From contig NC_018002.1 of the NCBI RefSeq assembly GCF_000265295.1, forward strand, positions 1,302,001-1,366,000: a stretch of DNA of 64,000 bases, given 5' to 3'. The notes below the pieces were generated by a model. It was not told where the DNA came from. It made no database searches and saw only the letters and a list, made by a program, of their open reading frames with translations. Positions 27,825 through 39,100 of this stretch are shown one piece after another. The translations under genes were made by a program, and so were the position numbers. Numbering within the stretch: position 1 is the stretch's first letter; every line of letters begins with the position of its first letter. The DNA is from Sulfurospirillum barnesii SES-3. Lineage in GTDB: Bacteria > Campylobacterota > Campylobacteria > Campylobacterales > Sulfurospirillaceae.

Positions 27825-29525
27825 CTAAACACTCCCAAATGTTCTCAGGGTTATTTTAAAACATGCACCTTCTGAAGTATTAAAAGCCTCTAAGCTACCA
27901 TTTGTATTTTCTTCAATAATCATTTTACTCATATACAACCCTATTCCTGTACCTTTTTTGGCATGTTTTGTTGTAAAATACGGCTCAAATATATGCTCAA
28001 TGGGATCCATTAAAATACCACCACCATTATCTTCAATATCAATCACAATATGTTCATTCTCTGAATACAGTGATATTTTAATTCGTGGTTTAGCAATAGC
28101 ACGATCAAGAAGGGTATCTTTTGCATTGACAAGAATATTTAAAATTACTTGGGCAAATTGACGTGGTGAGCCTTCCAATTCGTAGCGATCTTTCTCATAA
28201 AAAACCAAATCAATATAATGGTTTTTTAAAGCTGCACTCACAAGTTCAATAGCACTTTTAATTGCATCATTGACAACATAATGCTCTTTTTCATCAGTTG
28301 TAGCGAAAAAATTACGAAAATCATCAATTGTTTTCGACATATGAATAATTATTTTTTCACAATGATCCATACTCTCATCAAAGAGTTCTCCTGTTAATTT
28401 TTGTTTTGACCAAAGCATATAAAGGTTGAAAAGTGTTGCCCCAAGTTCAGTAAGAGGTTGTCGCCACTGATGTGCAATATTTCCAATCATTTCACCCATA
28501 CTCGCTAACCGACTCTGTTGAATCAATAGCTTTTCGCTTTGTAATCGCTGTTTGCTCTCTTCTCTTACACGACTTTCAAGTGTATAATTCAGTTTAAGAA
28601 GATTTGCTTCACTTTCTTCTAGTCTTTTAATCAGGATATTAAATCCATAATTAAGGATAATAAGAAGTATGATTATTACAATAATAGCCATGAAAAATTC
28701 TTTATAAATTGTATTTGAAAGATTTTTCTGTTGTTCCGTAATATCTTGTAAAAAAAGAAGACTTGCTAAACTCTTCCCATTAAATTTATCTTTAATTCTA
28801 ACAATATATGTCATATACGTTATATTTTCAATTTTCAAAATTGAGCCGTCATCTAATTTATAACCAGCAAAAAAAGCATTGATGTCTGGAGCTTGGTCTG
28901 TATTGTAAAGTATATAACCTTGAAGAGATAAGTAATTTTTAATTCTGCTAAGAAAATATTCAGGACTTATTATAAATTCCATTGTGCAAATAAAAACGCC
29001 TTCCTTATATATTGGAATCCTAATATGATAAGCTGAATATGATATTGATGAGAAAAAGCCAAAGTCAACTTCATCTGAAAGTTCTTCATCGAGTTTAATT
29101 TCATGAGGCTCAGGTTCTTGCCCTAAGTATGCTATGAGTTGTTTTTTTTCGTCGTAAAATCTAAGCCCTAATAAAAAAGGATTTTCTTTCTTTAACATTT
29201 CCCATCGATATACGGATAACTCTACGATACGCTTAGAATCTTTTGCAAATATTGCGCTTTGTACGCCATGAGAATCTACATGGACTAACGAACGATTTCC
29301 ATAGTGCTTATTGAGTAATTCTTGCCTTAATTCATAAAAATTATTGATTTGTGACATGTAGTCTTTTTGCGACATCTCCATATTTTTTTTTATATCAAAA
29401 TAATGAATATATCCAGAAATCGTTGCCATAACAATAAGAATTATGGAAACAAAAAGCATTGTTTTCGTCTTAGTAGATATTGATGGACGTTTTTTAATGT
29501 GTAACAAGTTTATATCCAACTCCAA
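27825..29525 (-). CDS. Membrane sensor histidine kinase
   Basis: The protein has up to 566 residues. The start codon is a TTG (29525) and is uncertain; the next Met (KTMLFVSIIL, about residue 23) begins the first membrane segment. Two hydrophobic segments (about 23-43 and 275-297) bound a periplasmic sensor of about 230 residues. A coiled coil leads to the H-box (GNIAHQWRQPLTELGA, His near residue 352), and the ATPase domain has N-, G1- and G2-boxes (NILVNAKDTLLD, DNGGGILMD, GTGIGLYMSK). It overlaps the upstream response regulator gene by 32 bases. The cognate targets are probably the surface genes on both sides. The stimulus is unknown. Confidence 0.88.
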   Translation of the reverse strand: MELDINLLHIKKRPSISTKTKTMLFVSIILIVMATISGYIHYFDIKKNMEMSQKDYMSQINNFYELRQELLNKHYGNRSLVHVDSHGVQSAIFAKDSKRIVELSVYRWEMLKKENPFLLGLRFYDEKKQLIAYLGQEPEPHEIKLDEELSDEVDFGFFSSISYSAYHIRIPIYKEGVFICTMEFIISPEYFLSRIKNYLSLQGYILYNTDQAPDINAFFAGYKLDDGSILKIENITYMTYIVRIKDKFNGKSLASLLFLQDITEQQKNLSNTIYKEFFMAIIVIIILLIILNYGFNILIKRLEESEANLLKLNYTLESRVREESKQRLQSEKLLIQQSRLASMGEMIGNIAHQWRQPLTELGATLFNLYMLWSKQKLTGELFDESMDHCEKIIIHMSKTIDDFRNFFATTDEKEHYVVNDAIKSAIELVSAALKNHYIDLVFYEKDRYELEGSPRQFAQVILNILVNAKDTLLDRAIAKPRIKISLYSENEHIVIDIEDNGGGILMDPIEHIFEPYFTTKHAKKGTGIGLYMSKMIIEENTNGSLEAFNTSEGACFKITLRTFGSV

Positions 29526-30186
29526 AAAAATTTTCTATCATGTTGTCAGGTAGTTTTTTCCTAAGTTGCTTAACAAGCGATTTTAACGCTTCTTTATGCT
29601 CCCCCTGCCCGTCCCATATTGCGTATTCTAATTCATCATATGAAATAACTCGATTCTTTTGTCGTAAAAAATATTCAAATAAAGTACGTTCTCTTTTGGT
29701 TAATGAAATTTGTTCATTTTGTATTAAAAGCATAGATGTTTCTACATCAAAGAAAATGTCATTTTCAACTTTAATCAATCCATTGTCTCCCCACTCATAC
29801 ATCCAATGAGCACACGCCTTAAATGCATCCAAAAAACTTTCTCTTACAAAGGGTTTTATAAGATATTTACAAACATGTAAGTCAATTGATTGTAACAAAT
29901 AATCTTGCTCAGAATAAGCACTCATAATAATAACAGGAACACGTTTATTGGACTCTCGAATTTGTTTTAATAGCTCTAATCCATTACATTTAGGCATACA
30001 AATATCCAATAATAAAACATCTGGGTTATATTCATAGAAGAGTTCTAAAGCTTCTTCACCATCTTTAGCTTCGATCACTTTGTGAAATAAAAATTTTAGT
30101 GAAGAGCTAACCGTTTTTCTTATATTCTCTTCATCTTCAGCATAAAGGATTGTTAAATGCTCAAATAATTTTAACTTATTATACAT
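29494..30186 (-). CDS. OmpR-type response regulator
   Basis: The 230-residue protein has a receiver domain with the acidic pair in LYAEDEENIRK, the phospho-acceptor Asp in DVLLLDICMPKCNGLELLK (near residue 57) and Lys in CKYLIKPF. The C-terminus (about 150-228) is a winged helix of the OmpR/PhoB class (ISLTKRERTLFEYFLRQKNRVISYDELEYAIWDG ... VKQLRKKLPDNMIENFFGVGYKLV). It is co-transcribed with the histidine kinase and sits between two autotransporter genes, which suggests local control of surface-protein expression. Confidence 0.9.
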   Translation of the reverse strand: MYNKLKLFEHLTILYAEDEENIRKTVSSSLKFLFHKVIEAKDGEEALELFYEYNPDVLLLDICMPKCNGLELLKQIRESNKRVPVIIMSAYSEQDYLLQSIDLHVCKYLIKPFVRESFLDAFKACAHWMYEWGDNGLIKVENDIFFDVETSMLLIQNEQISLTKRERTLFEYFLRQKNRVISYDELEYAIWDGQGEHKEALKSLVKQLRKKLPDNMIENFFGVGYKLVTH

Positions 30187-30374
30187 CTTAAGCTTGCCTT
30201 TTTAGAAGATACTAATAAACTAAATATTCTATTCACTATATCCTTATTTCTCCCTCAAACTTACAACTTACCCCTACTTTCACACTAGTTCTCATTAAAA
30301 TTATAAGTTAGCAAATAGAGATCACTTGATCAAAAATAGCTTATTAAAATAATTATTATATAAGGAATTTTATT
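30187..30374. promoter_or_regulatory. Divergent promoter region of response regulator and second autotransporter
   Basis: This 188-base AT-rich region holds ATTCACTATATCCTTA (30231-30246), which resembles a site before the first autotransporter gene at 24769. A ribosome site AAGGAATTT precedes the autotransporter ATG at 30375. Direct binding by the regulator is plausible but untested. Confidence 0.45.
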
Positions 30375-33300
30375 ATGAACACAATATATCGCACTATTTA
30401 TAATGCTACGAAAGGTTTATGGATTACAATACGTGAAATATCACGCTTATTTTTATCTACAAAAAAAAGAAACTTTTCTAGTAGTATTGCAAAATCAATT
30501 GCATTATTAGGTTTAAGTACTACAACGTCATGGTCAGTATGTGGGTTGCAATTTGATGGTACTTATTTATGTTCTGCTATCACAAACTCCCCTGTAAATA
30601 TTGCAGGGAATGATTTACATGTAAAAGCAGATGGTACATTTCAGTATGCATCAGCAGAACCAATGACAATCACAGAAAACTCTGGAAGTATACAATTCAA
30701 GCAAGAAGATGGTAGTTCTATTAGAGGAACTGCGCAATACGGGGCTTTAAAAATCTTTAATAATGGCTTTGGTTCTAGCACCATTGAAACAGCTGGAGAT
30801 ATTATAAACACAAATGGGTATGGATCGCTTATGTGGAATAATGCAATGACTACTACTGATCTTACCTTCACTCAAACTGCTGGAACTATTACTGGGGCAA
30901 CAGCAGGTATTTTCTTTCAAAATTATGGAACTGGAGCAACCACTATTCAAACTGCAGGCGATATTGTGGGTACTTCACTAAATGGTCTTTCAGTGGTCAA
31001 CGAAACCAAAGCCACTGATTTGATTTTTAACCAAATTGGTGGAAGTATCACTGGAGGGGCAGGTGGTGTTCACTTAAGTAACCTAGGTACTGGTAAAACC
31101 ACAATTGTAACGGCAGGCGATATTACAGGTAATGGGGCGATGTACAGAGGTCTTTTCGCTGAAAGTGTAGCAGGAACTGACCTGCTTTTCAAACAAGTAT
31201 CAGGAACCATTACAGGAGCAACAGGTGTATATATAAGTAAATCAGGCACAGGTTCCTCTACTATTGAGACAGCAGGAGATATTATTGGCACTTCCGTATC
31301 TGGTATCCTAGCAATCAACAGAACCCGCGATACTACCGCAGATTTGATTCTTAACCAAGTAGGTGGAAACATCACTGGCGTTAAAAATGGCATTGAATTG
31401 CTCAATGCGGGGGCTGGTAAAACTTCTGTTCAAATCGCTGGAAATGTTGAAGGTACGACAGAAAATGGGCTATATATTGACCATAACGTTTTTGCAAGCG
31501 ATCTAAGTTTTACTCAAACTGGGGGAAGTATCACGGGAGGTACAAGTGGTGCTTATTTGACGAACGTAGGTACGGGTAAAACTACAATTGTAACCGCAGG
31601 AGATATTACAGGGACACACACAGGTCTTTACGCTGAAAATCTTGAGACAGCAACAGATTTGATTTTTAACCAAGTAGGTGGAAACATCACTGGCGTTGAA
31701 AATGGTATTGAATTGCGCAATGCGGGGGCTGGTAAAACTTCTGTTCAAATCGCTGGAAATGTTGAAGGTACGACAGGAACTGGGCTAAATATTTACCATA
31801 ACGTTTTTGCAAGCGATCTAAGTTTTACCCAAACGGGAGGAAGTATCACGGGATTTCTATTGGGTGCTTATTTTTCAAACGGAGGTACGGGTAAAACTAC
31901 AATTATAACCGCAGGAGATATTACAGCGACACACACAGCTCTTTACGCTGAAAATCTTGAGACAGCAACTGATTTTGTTTTTAAGCAGGTATCAGGAACT
32001 ATTACTGGATCTACTGGTGCAACTATAATTAATATAGGTATAGGTTCAACAACTATTGAGACAGAAGGAGATATTGTTGGTACTGAACTGAATGGTATTT
32101 TAGCAATCAACGACGCCAATGCTGCAGATTTAATTTTCAATCAAACAGGTGGAAGTATTACTGGAGTTGCAAGTGGTGTTAACTTAAGTAACCGAAGTAT
32201 AGGTAACACCATAATTACAACCGCAGGAGATATTACAGGGACAGAAATAGGTCTTTACGCTGAAAATCTTGAGACAGCAACAGATTTGATTTTTAACCAA
32301 GCTGGTGGACATATCACTGGAGAAGAAGATGGCGTATGGCTAATCAATAATAGTGGTACAGATACGGTTGCCCAAATATCAGGTGTCATTACAGGTGGTA
32401 TGGGTGCTGGGCTTCACATAGGCGGTAGTGCAGAAAGCACACTAATAAATGTACTAAACCAAGGAGTTATCTCTTCTACTTCAGGAATAGCAATTCAAGA
32501 TGATTCTACAGCAAATTACACCGTCCTCAATCTCCACGAAGGCTCAAAAGTCATGGGAGATATTCTTATGGGAAAAGGGAGTGATACGGTTGTTATACAC
32601 GGTGGAGCCGATATATCAGGTGTCACCCTCTTTGATGGGGGCAATCCATTAAGTAGTGATGATACCAATACTCTTGTTTTTGCACGTACCACACAAGAGA
32701 TAGCAGGAGAGCGCATTGTCAACTTTGATACCATAGTCCTTGATGACTCTACCGTAACCTTAAGTGGAGAAAAAAATTATGGGCTCTTTTTAATGAATAA
32801 TTCTTTGCTTCAAGTAACCGATACTTTGGATATTTCAGGAAATGTTAGTATTGATGAAACCTCTGTCGTAAGCTATGTTTATGGGGGTAGAATTGTAGGA
32901 AATGTTACCAATGGGGGAGGTATTTTTTGGGAGCGTTTAGGTGAGACGTTTACGATTCATGGTAATTATGAAGGTATCGCAGGGTCAATTTCATTAGAAA
33001 CCATCCTTGGAGATGACAGTTCAATAACGGATAAATTACATGTAACTGGAAATATCACAGGAACAACAGCCATCGATATACGCCCAATTGCAGGTGGCCT
33101 TGGCGCTCAAACGGTTGAAGGAATTAATATCGTTGTCGTTGATGGAACTTCTGCGAGTGATAGCTTTGTCCTTGCCCATGCTGTTCAAGCAGGGGCATAT
33201 GAGTATATCTTAAAACAAGGAAGCAGTTATGATGCCAATGATTGGTACCTTATCAGTCAGTTTGATTGTACTCTGAATAATAGCTGTTCACCAGCAGGCA

Positions 33301-34256
33301 CTCTACCAATATATCGACCAGGTGTTATTAACTATATGGGTGCACAAAGCGTCAATAAAAAGCAAGGTTTGCTCCAACTCTCTACATTTCATAATCGTAT
33401 GGGAGAAAAAGTTGTTAGCGATGAACAAGATCGTTTGACATGGCTAAAACCATACTATATGCAATACAAAGCAAAAGGAGAAACACGCTTTGGTTATGAC
33501 AGTAAACTCTTTGGTGTACAGCTTGGGCAAGAAATCTTTGCCGATGAAAACATCGCCACAGGATTAACCCATCGTGCTGCCATTACCTTAGATTATGCAA
33601 AGAGTAATACAGATTTTAATGATCGTTTAAGACCCCTTGAGAATCTTGATGCAGATACAGGAAGCATGAATGCTAAGAGTCTAGCAATTGGAGGAACCTA
33701 TACTATTATGAATGAACAAAGAGGTTATATTGACTTCGTAGGACAACTCTCATCTTTAACCAATGACTTTAGTGATAGTCATGGGGATAAATCTACCCAA
33801 AAAGGTAAAAGAGTAAGCCTCTCTGTAGAAGCTGGTCAGCCTATAGCAGCTATTGGTAATTGGAGTGTTGAGCCTCAAGTGCAGTTAAGTTATATGCATA
33901 CCGATTATGATGCTTTTCATGATCTAACGTCGCACATCAAAGGATATAATACTGATGCACTAAGAGGACGTTTAGGTACTCGTATTGCTACCAAAGAGAT
34001 AAGTCCATCTGTTCCTTCTAAGTATTATGCCAGTGTTAATCTCCTGCATGACTTTGATAAGCCTGAAACGCTTGTTTTTGATGGTACATCTATTAAGGAG
34101 GACTTCAGTCGTACACACCTTGAAGCAGGTCTTGGCATGAATTATCAAATCGCTAAAAATACTTTTTTACATGCAGATATTGCTTACCAACATAGTCTTG
34201 ATGGCGAAAAAAGTCAAGGTGTAATAACAAATATCGCTTTGAAAGTTAAATTCTAA
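30375..34256 (+). CDS. Large autotransporter with extended signal peptide and repetitive passenger
   Basis: The protein has 1293 residues. The N-terminus MNTIYRTIYNATKGLWITIREISR matches the extended signal peptide region (ESPR) of large type V secreted proteins, followed by a hydrophobic core near 40-58. Residues about 130-680 are imperfect repeats built from units like GTGKTTIVTAGDITG ... ATDLIFNQVGGNITG, forming a beta-helix. Two blocks about 315 bases apart (from 31407 and 31722) are nearly identical, a recent internal duplication of 105 residues. The C-terminal 280 residues are the barrel (LKPYYMQYKAKGETRFGYDSKLFGVQLGQ ... GVITNIALKVKF). It is probably a surface adhesin. Confidence 0.88.
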   Translation: MNTIYRTIYNATKGLWITIREISRLFLSTKKRNFSSSIAKSIALLGLSTTTSWSVCGLQFDGTYLCSAITNSPVNIAGNDLHVKADGTFQYASAEPMTITENSGSIQFKQEDGSSIRGTAQYGALKIFNNGFGSSTIETAGDIINTNGYGSLMWNNAMTTTDLTFTQTAGTITGATAGIFFQNYGTGATTIQTAGDIVGTSLNGLSVVNETKATDLIFNQIGGSITGGAGGVHLSNLGTGKTTIVTAGDITGNGAMYRGLFAESVAGTDLLFKQVSGTITGATGVYISKSGTGSSTIETAGDIIGTSVSGILAINRTRDTTADLILNQVGGNITGVKNGIELLNAGAGKTSVQIAGNVEGTTENGLYIDHNVFASDLSFTQTGGSITGGTSGAYLTNVGTGKTTIVTAGDITGTHTGLYAENLETATDLIFNQVGGNITGVENGIELRNAGAGKTSVQIAGNVEGTTGTGLNIYHNVFASDLSFTQTGGSITGFLLGAYFSNGGTGKTTIITAGDITATHTALYAENLETATDFVFKQVSGTITGSTGATIINIGIGSTTIETEGDIVGTELNGILAINDANAADLIFNQTGGSITGVASGVNLSNRSIGNTIITTAGDITGTEIGLYAENLETATDLIFNQAGGHITGEEDGVWLINNSGTDTVAQISGVITGGMGAGLHIGGSAESTLINVLNQGVISSTSGIAIQDDSTANYTVLNLHEGSKVMGDILMGKGSDTVVIHGGADISGVTLFDGGNPLSSDDTNTLVFARTTQEIAGERIVNFDTIVLDDSTVTLSGEKNYGLFLMNNSLLQVTDTLDISGNVSIDETSVVSYVYGGRIVGNVTNGGGIFWERLGETFTIHGNYEGIAGSISLETILGDDSSITDKLHVTGNITGTTAIDIRPIAGGLGAQTVEGINIVVVDGTSASDSFVLAHAVQAGAYEYILKQGSSYDANDWYLISQFDCTLNNSCSPAGTLPIYRPGVINYMGAQSVNKKQGLLQLSTFHNRMGEKVVSDEQDRLTWLKPYYMQYKAKGETRFGYDSKLFGVQLGQEIFADENIATGLTHRAAITLDYAKSNTDFNDRLRPLENLDADTGSMNAKSLAIGGTYTIMNEQRGYIDFVGQLSSLTNDFSDSHGDKSTQKGKRVSLSVEAGQPIAAIGNWSVEPQVQLSYMHTDYDAFHDLTSHIKGYNTDALRGRLGTRIATKEISPSVPSKYYASVNLLHDFDKPETLVFDGTSIKEDFSRTHLEAGLGMNYQIAKNTFLHADIAYQHSLDGEKSQGVITNIALKVKF
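31407..31990 (+). repeat. Recent tandem duplication (about 315-bp period) in autotransporter passenger
   Basis: The sequence starting GCGGGGGCTGGTAAAACTTC at 31407 recurs at 31722, and the following 250 or so bases remain very similar, including the segments coding for FASDLSFTQTGGSITG and ENLETATD. The period is a multiple of three (105 codons), so the frame is kept. Copy-number variation by slippage or recombination is plausible. Confidence 0.75.
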
Positions 34257-34273
34257 GTGATAGATTCTATCAC
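34257..34273 (+). terminator. Small hairpin after second autotransporter
   Basis: GTGATAG (34257-34263) pairs with CTATCAC (34267-34273) over a 3-base loop, 1 base after the stop codon, followed by AACTTTTAG. It is short, so termination is only probable. Confidence 0.4.
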
Positions 34274-34441
34274 AACTTTTAGAATAGAACAGATTTATAG
34301 AATATTTTATTACAATAAATAATATTTATTATAAAACCTAAAGCCAATAAAGAATACAATCCCGACTTTATATTTAGATAACTTCTTTTATCTAGCCTTC
34401 ATTGTGTCTATGGGACATATACATTACATGTAGGGAATTGT

Positions 34442-36076
34442 ATGGCTTTTCGTATTCGATTGATTCTTACCTTTTTTTGTCTGTTATCCAGTAAATATGT
34501 ACTTTTTGCAGATTCTACCACCGATGTTATCAACCAACGTGAACATTTTGAGAAACAAAAAGAGGTTTTCGAAAAACTCCAAAAGCGTCACGATGAAAAT
34601 ATCATACGCTATGACGTGAAGAAACCTGAATTGCTCCCTATGAAAGAAGAGCCTTGCTTTGAGATAAAGCTTATTAAAGATGAGGGCATTACCCTCCTCT
34701 TAGAAAGTGAAAAAGAGTTCTATTACCGTCCGTACATTGGAAAATGCACAACACTTACCGAACTTTCCAACTTAACCAAACAACTCAGTGCACTTTATTT
34801 GGAAAAAGGCTATGTGACCTCTCAGGTGTATCTAAAACCTCAAAATATCGCTTCTGGTGAAGTCACCCTCTTTGCCCTTGAGGGTAAGATAAAGTCCATC
34901 ACTCCTGATGAACGCTCCATTCACCATGCTTTTATGGGTCAAGAGGGAGATTTTCTTAACTTAAGAAATTTGGAACATGCCATTGAAACCATGAATCGCC
35001 TGCCTAGCAATCACGCAAAAATGGATTTGATACCCAGTGATGAAGTAGGCTATACCGATGTTAATGTAGAAAACAACACAACAAGTCGTCTTAATGGCAG
35101 TGTGGGCATCAACAATTTTGGAACGAAAAAAACGGGTAATAAGCAAGGAACACTCTCCCTCAATCTCGATAATCCTCTAGGTATTAACGACCAATTTGCT
35201 ATTAATTTAAATAGCACCGATCAGCACTTTCACAATGAAAACTCCATAGGCGATGGGTATGAGTACTCCTTTCCCATAGAGCGCTTACTAGCAACCTTGA
35301 GCTATCGAAAAAATCATTATGCACAGTATATTTATGGGGGTATCAATCGTTATGAGTCCAAAGGTAACACCAAAACCTATACCCTAGCCCTCAACTACAA
35401 ACTTTTTCATAACGAAGTCCATCGCATCTCCATTGGTTCGTCTCTTTCGCACTATGAGACTAAAAATTATTTAAGTGATGCGCTGATTGAAACCTCTAGT
35501 TATGAGCTTTCCAATGCGAGTGGCATGGTCGATTATATGTACCAAAGTGCAGGATTTTATAGCTATATAGCCTTGAACTATGTCAAAGGAACCGACTGGT
35601 TTAATGCCTCCAACCCTACATCCTTAAATGAAAAATACACTCTTTATACGATTGATGCTTCCTTAGCCAAACGCTTTGATGCTTTTCAATACACGCTTTC
35701 TGGGCACTACCAACACTCCAATGACCAACTTTTTAGCACCAATCAAATCAGCATTGGAGGACACTACAGTGTTCGAGGCTACCAAAAAGAGGGACTGAGC
35801 GGAAATACAGGGTACTACCTGCGTAATGAACTCTCCTATACCGCACCGTCCAAACTCCTAGAATATTTTGAGCCGACCTATTTTATTGCCCTTGATGGGG
35901 GTGAAATTAAAAAAGAAGCTGACACAAACGGTGGAAAACTGCTCAGCGATGCCTTTGGTTTAAAGCTTAAACGGGGCGATTTTGACATGAACCTTTACTA
36001 CACCATGCCTTTGTATAAAAAAGATGTCAGCACTACGCAAAACTTCTTTGGCGTATCAGCGACGTATCGCTTTTAA
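34442..36076 (+). CDS. Two-partner secretion pore (TpsB; FhaC/ShlB-like)
   Basis: The 544-residue protein has a signal peptide (MAFRIRLILTFFCLLSSKYVLFADS), then an N-terminal helix and linker (about 25-70). Two POTRA domains follow (about 75-215; SQVYLKPQNIASGEVTLFALEGKIKSI is typical of POTRA_2), then a 16-strand barrel. The L6-loop motif GHYSVRGYQKEGLSGNTGYYLRNELSY (about residue 435) carries the conserved VRGY. It ends with a terminal aromatic motif (FFGVSATYRF). It exports the large exoprotein encoded 32 bases downstream across the outer membrane. Confidence 0.93.
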   Translation: MAFRIRLILTFFCLLSSKYVLFADSTTDVINQREHFEKQKEVFEKLQKRHDENIIRYDVKKPELLPMKEEPCFEIKLIKDEGITLLLESEKEFYYRPYIGKCTTLTELSNLTKQLSALYLEKGYVTSQVYLKPQNIASGEVTLFALEGKIKSITPDERSIHHAFMGQEGDFLNLRNLEHAIETMNRLPSNHAKMDLIPSDEVGYTDVNVENNTTSRLNGSVGINNFGTKKTGNKQGTLSLNLDNPLGINDQFAINLNSTDQHFHNENSIGDGYEYSFPIERLLATLSYRKNHYAQYIYGGINRYESKGNTKTYTLALNYKLFHNEVHRISIGSSLSHYETKNYLSDALIETSSYELSNASGMVDYMYQSAGFYSYIALNYVKGTDWFNASNPTSLNEKYTLYTIDASLAKRFDAFQYTLSGHYQHSNDQLFSTNQISIGGHYSVRGYQKEGLSGNTGYYLRNELSYTAPSKLLEYFEPTYFIALDGGEIKKEADTNGGKLLSDAFGLKLKRGDFDMNLYYTMPLYKKDVSTTQNFFGVSATYRF

Positions 36077-36108
36077 TCTTTACATGTAATGATAAATGAG
36101 GGACAAAA

Positions 36109-39100
36109 ATGAATTTTAGACAGATCATTTCTATTTCGATTAGCCTTTTGTTGGTTTCAAACCAAACCCTGTATGCTGCTGGTATCACGGTGGATACAAG
36201 TGCTGCTAAAGCCCATCAAGCAGAGCTCATCAAAGCGCCTAGTGGTCTGCCTATTGTCAATATCGTCACACCCAATGCGCAAGGACTCTCCCACAATAAA
36301 TTTTCAAATTTTAATGTTGAGCAACAAGGTTTAATCTTAAACAACTCAAAAACCGTTGCCAATACCGAGCTTGCAGGCTATATCTCCTACAATCCAAACC
36401 TTACAGGCAATGCTGCTAAATTGATTTTGAGTGAAGTCACTGGTACGAGTAAAACCTATTTACGAGGCTATACAGAGGTTGCAGGAGTTGCTGCTGATGT
36501 TATCATCGCCAATCCCAATGGCATTAGTGTCAATGGCGGTGGATTTATTAACACCCCAAATGTAACGCTTAGCACAGGAACACCCATGCTTTATCAAGGC
36601 GTTTTACAAGGCTTTGATGTGAGTGGTGGAAACATTGTCATTGAAGGAGATGGCTTTAATGCCCACAATATCGCCAAAGTTAATCTGTACGCCAAAGCCT
36701 TAGAACTCAATGCCAAACTCTATGCTGATGCTTTACATGTAACCACTGGTGAAAATACCATTGCCCTTGATGGTACGGTTAGCTCCAAAGAGAAAACAAG
36801 CACTGGACTCTCTTTGGATTCGACCTTGCTAGGAGGCATTTATGCCAATGCCATTACGCTTAAAAGTAGCGACAAAGGCATTGGTGTTACCTTGCCTCCT
36901 GAAGTGTTAGCACAAGACTCTTTGGAGCTTGATGTCAATGGAGAAATTATTGTCTCAAAGGTGACCGCAGGTGCTACAACCCTTAAGGCACACGATGCAG
37001 GTATAAAATTACAAAATGACATCAGTGCAAAAACCCTCTCTATCGACGCTGGGAAGAAACTGATGATTGAAGAAGATAAGATTATTGAAGCTTCCGATGC
37101 GTTGTCCATCATCGCAGAAAGTATTCTCAATCAAGGCGAGCTAAGCGCACTTGAGGGGAAAGATAAAAGCACACTAAAGGTGACTCAGAGCCTTGAAAAT
37201 GAAGGATTTATTGGTGGCTATGACCTGGATGTAAGTGCCACACACATAGAAAACACAGGGGCTATGTACTCCAAAAACGCTTTGAGCATCAATGCGCAAA
37301 CGCTTAACAATGATGGCTTGATTCGAAGCAATAGCACGCTAGACCTCCTTGTCTCCAACACCCTGACCAACCAAAAAGAAGGGGTCATCTACAGCGATGG
37401 CACGCTTACTCTCGCAGCCAACACCGCACAGGATAAAAGCGAGAGTATTACCAATTATGGGCTTATCCAATCAGAAAAAAATATCGCCATACACGCAAAA
37501 ACGCTCAATAATCTCGCCTCAACCCCCACCCTCAAAGACCTCTCCTCTTCTACGTCTGAAACCATTTCACGGGGTGGTAAAAATGATTTTGATATTGTAA
37601 CGACCAGCATTTATAAAACCGTTGTCGATATACCCTCCTCTCCTGCTCAGATTATGGCAGATGGTTCCATGCTTTTAGACCTTGGCACACTCAACAATGT
37701 CTACTCTTTGATTGCCTCGGATGAAGATATTGTCTTAAACGCAACCCTAGCCAACAACATCGGGGTGGTGCTCATTACGAACACGAAAGTGGTGACCACC
37801 CAGTACCGTGACCGTAAAAAATGTAAGAGAAAATGGCATGGTGGTAAAAGTTGTAAACATGTCGCTGACTATCGAGGCAGTTTCACGAAAACAGAGAATG
37901 TGGAAGAGCCCATTGCAAATTATGGCATTCAAGCCAAAAAAAGCATTACAGGCAATGTTGTGACACTAAACAACCTCAGTGCACACGCAGGGCTTATAGG
38001 CAATGCTGAGATACAAGCCAAACTTGCCACCATAGAGACCATTGAACTTAACACAAAAAATCTTAATGCCCTAAGCAATGAATTAACCCAAAACAGTGAA
38101 GGCACACTGGATTTTATTATTGATGAGGCATCTTTAGATGAAACCCTAGCGACCCTAAAAACCCTTGAGGATTTAAGTGCGTATCAAACGGAGCTTTTAG
38201 CGACCAAAAGCGATATTCAAGAGATATTAAATGAGAGCAAACCGCTTGTAAGTTCCCTTGAGTCTTTACTACCCACCCTTCAAACACTCGATGCAACTGC
38301 CAACACAGCGCCCATTACAACAACACTGGAGACGATTAAAGCCAATTTTTTAAGCATTGAAACACATCTCTTAGCCCTTGAAGAGCTCTCCTCTTCTTTA
38401 AAAGTGGTGGATGATGCCAACCTTCAAAAAGATGCTTTACTTCTCAATCAAGAGGCACTCAGTACGCTCATCAACCAAAACACCACGTTGCTTCAAGCCC
38501 TTGACCTCTCAGCGCTAAACACAAGCCTTGAATCCAAAAGTGATACCTTACGTGCGGACGTAGGTCTTGCCTTAGCACAACAGAGCAATGTTGAGTATAA
38601 AATCATTAACGCCAATAACGGCTTATACCAAACCAATACCCACCATGCCCTCTCCTCCACGAAAGCACCCACCTATACAACCAATAACAGTACCATCATC
38701 GACAACATCACCCTTCCTAAGGGAAAATATGGCACCTTTTTGGTCAATAAAGCGCACAATCATCCTTATCTCATCGAGGCTAACCCTCGCTATACCAACT
38801 ATAACACCTTTATTAGTTCAGACTATATGTTAAGCAAACTAAATTTTAAACCAGAGCAAACCCAAAAACGCCTAGGGGATGCTATGTATGAGACACAGTT
38901 GGTGAGTAACAGCATTGTGCGTTTAAGTGGGAGTCGTTACCTAGAGGGGTATGGAACAGAACTCGCACAGTTTCAAGGCTTGATGGACAATGCCCTTAGT
39001 GTACAAAAAGATTTAGGTTTAGAGTTAGGTATTTCCCTCTCGTTAGAGCAAATAGCACGTCTTTCTAAAAATATTGTCTGGATGGTAGAAAAAGAGGTAG

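Noticed and set aside
30900-32330. CRISPR-like array in the second autotransporter region
   Set aside because: The repeats are coding, of variable length, without constant repeats or spacers; they are protein beta-helix units.
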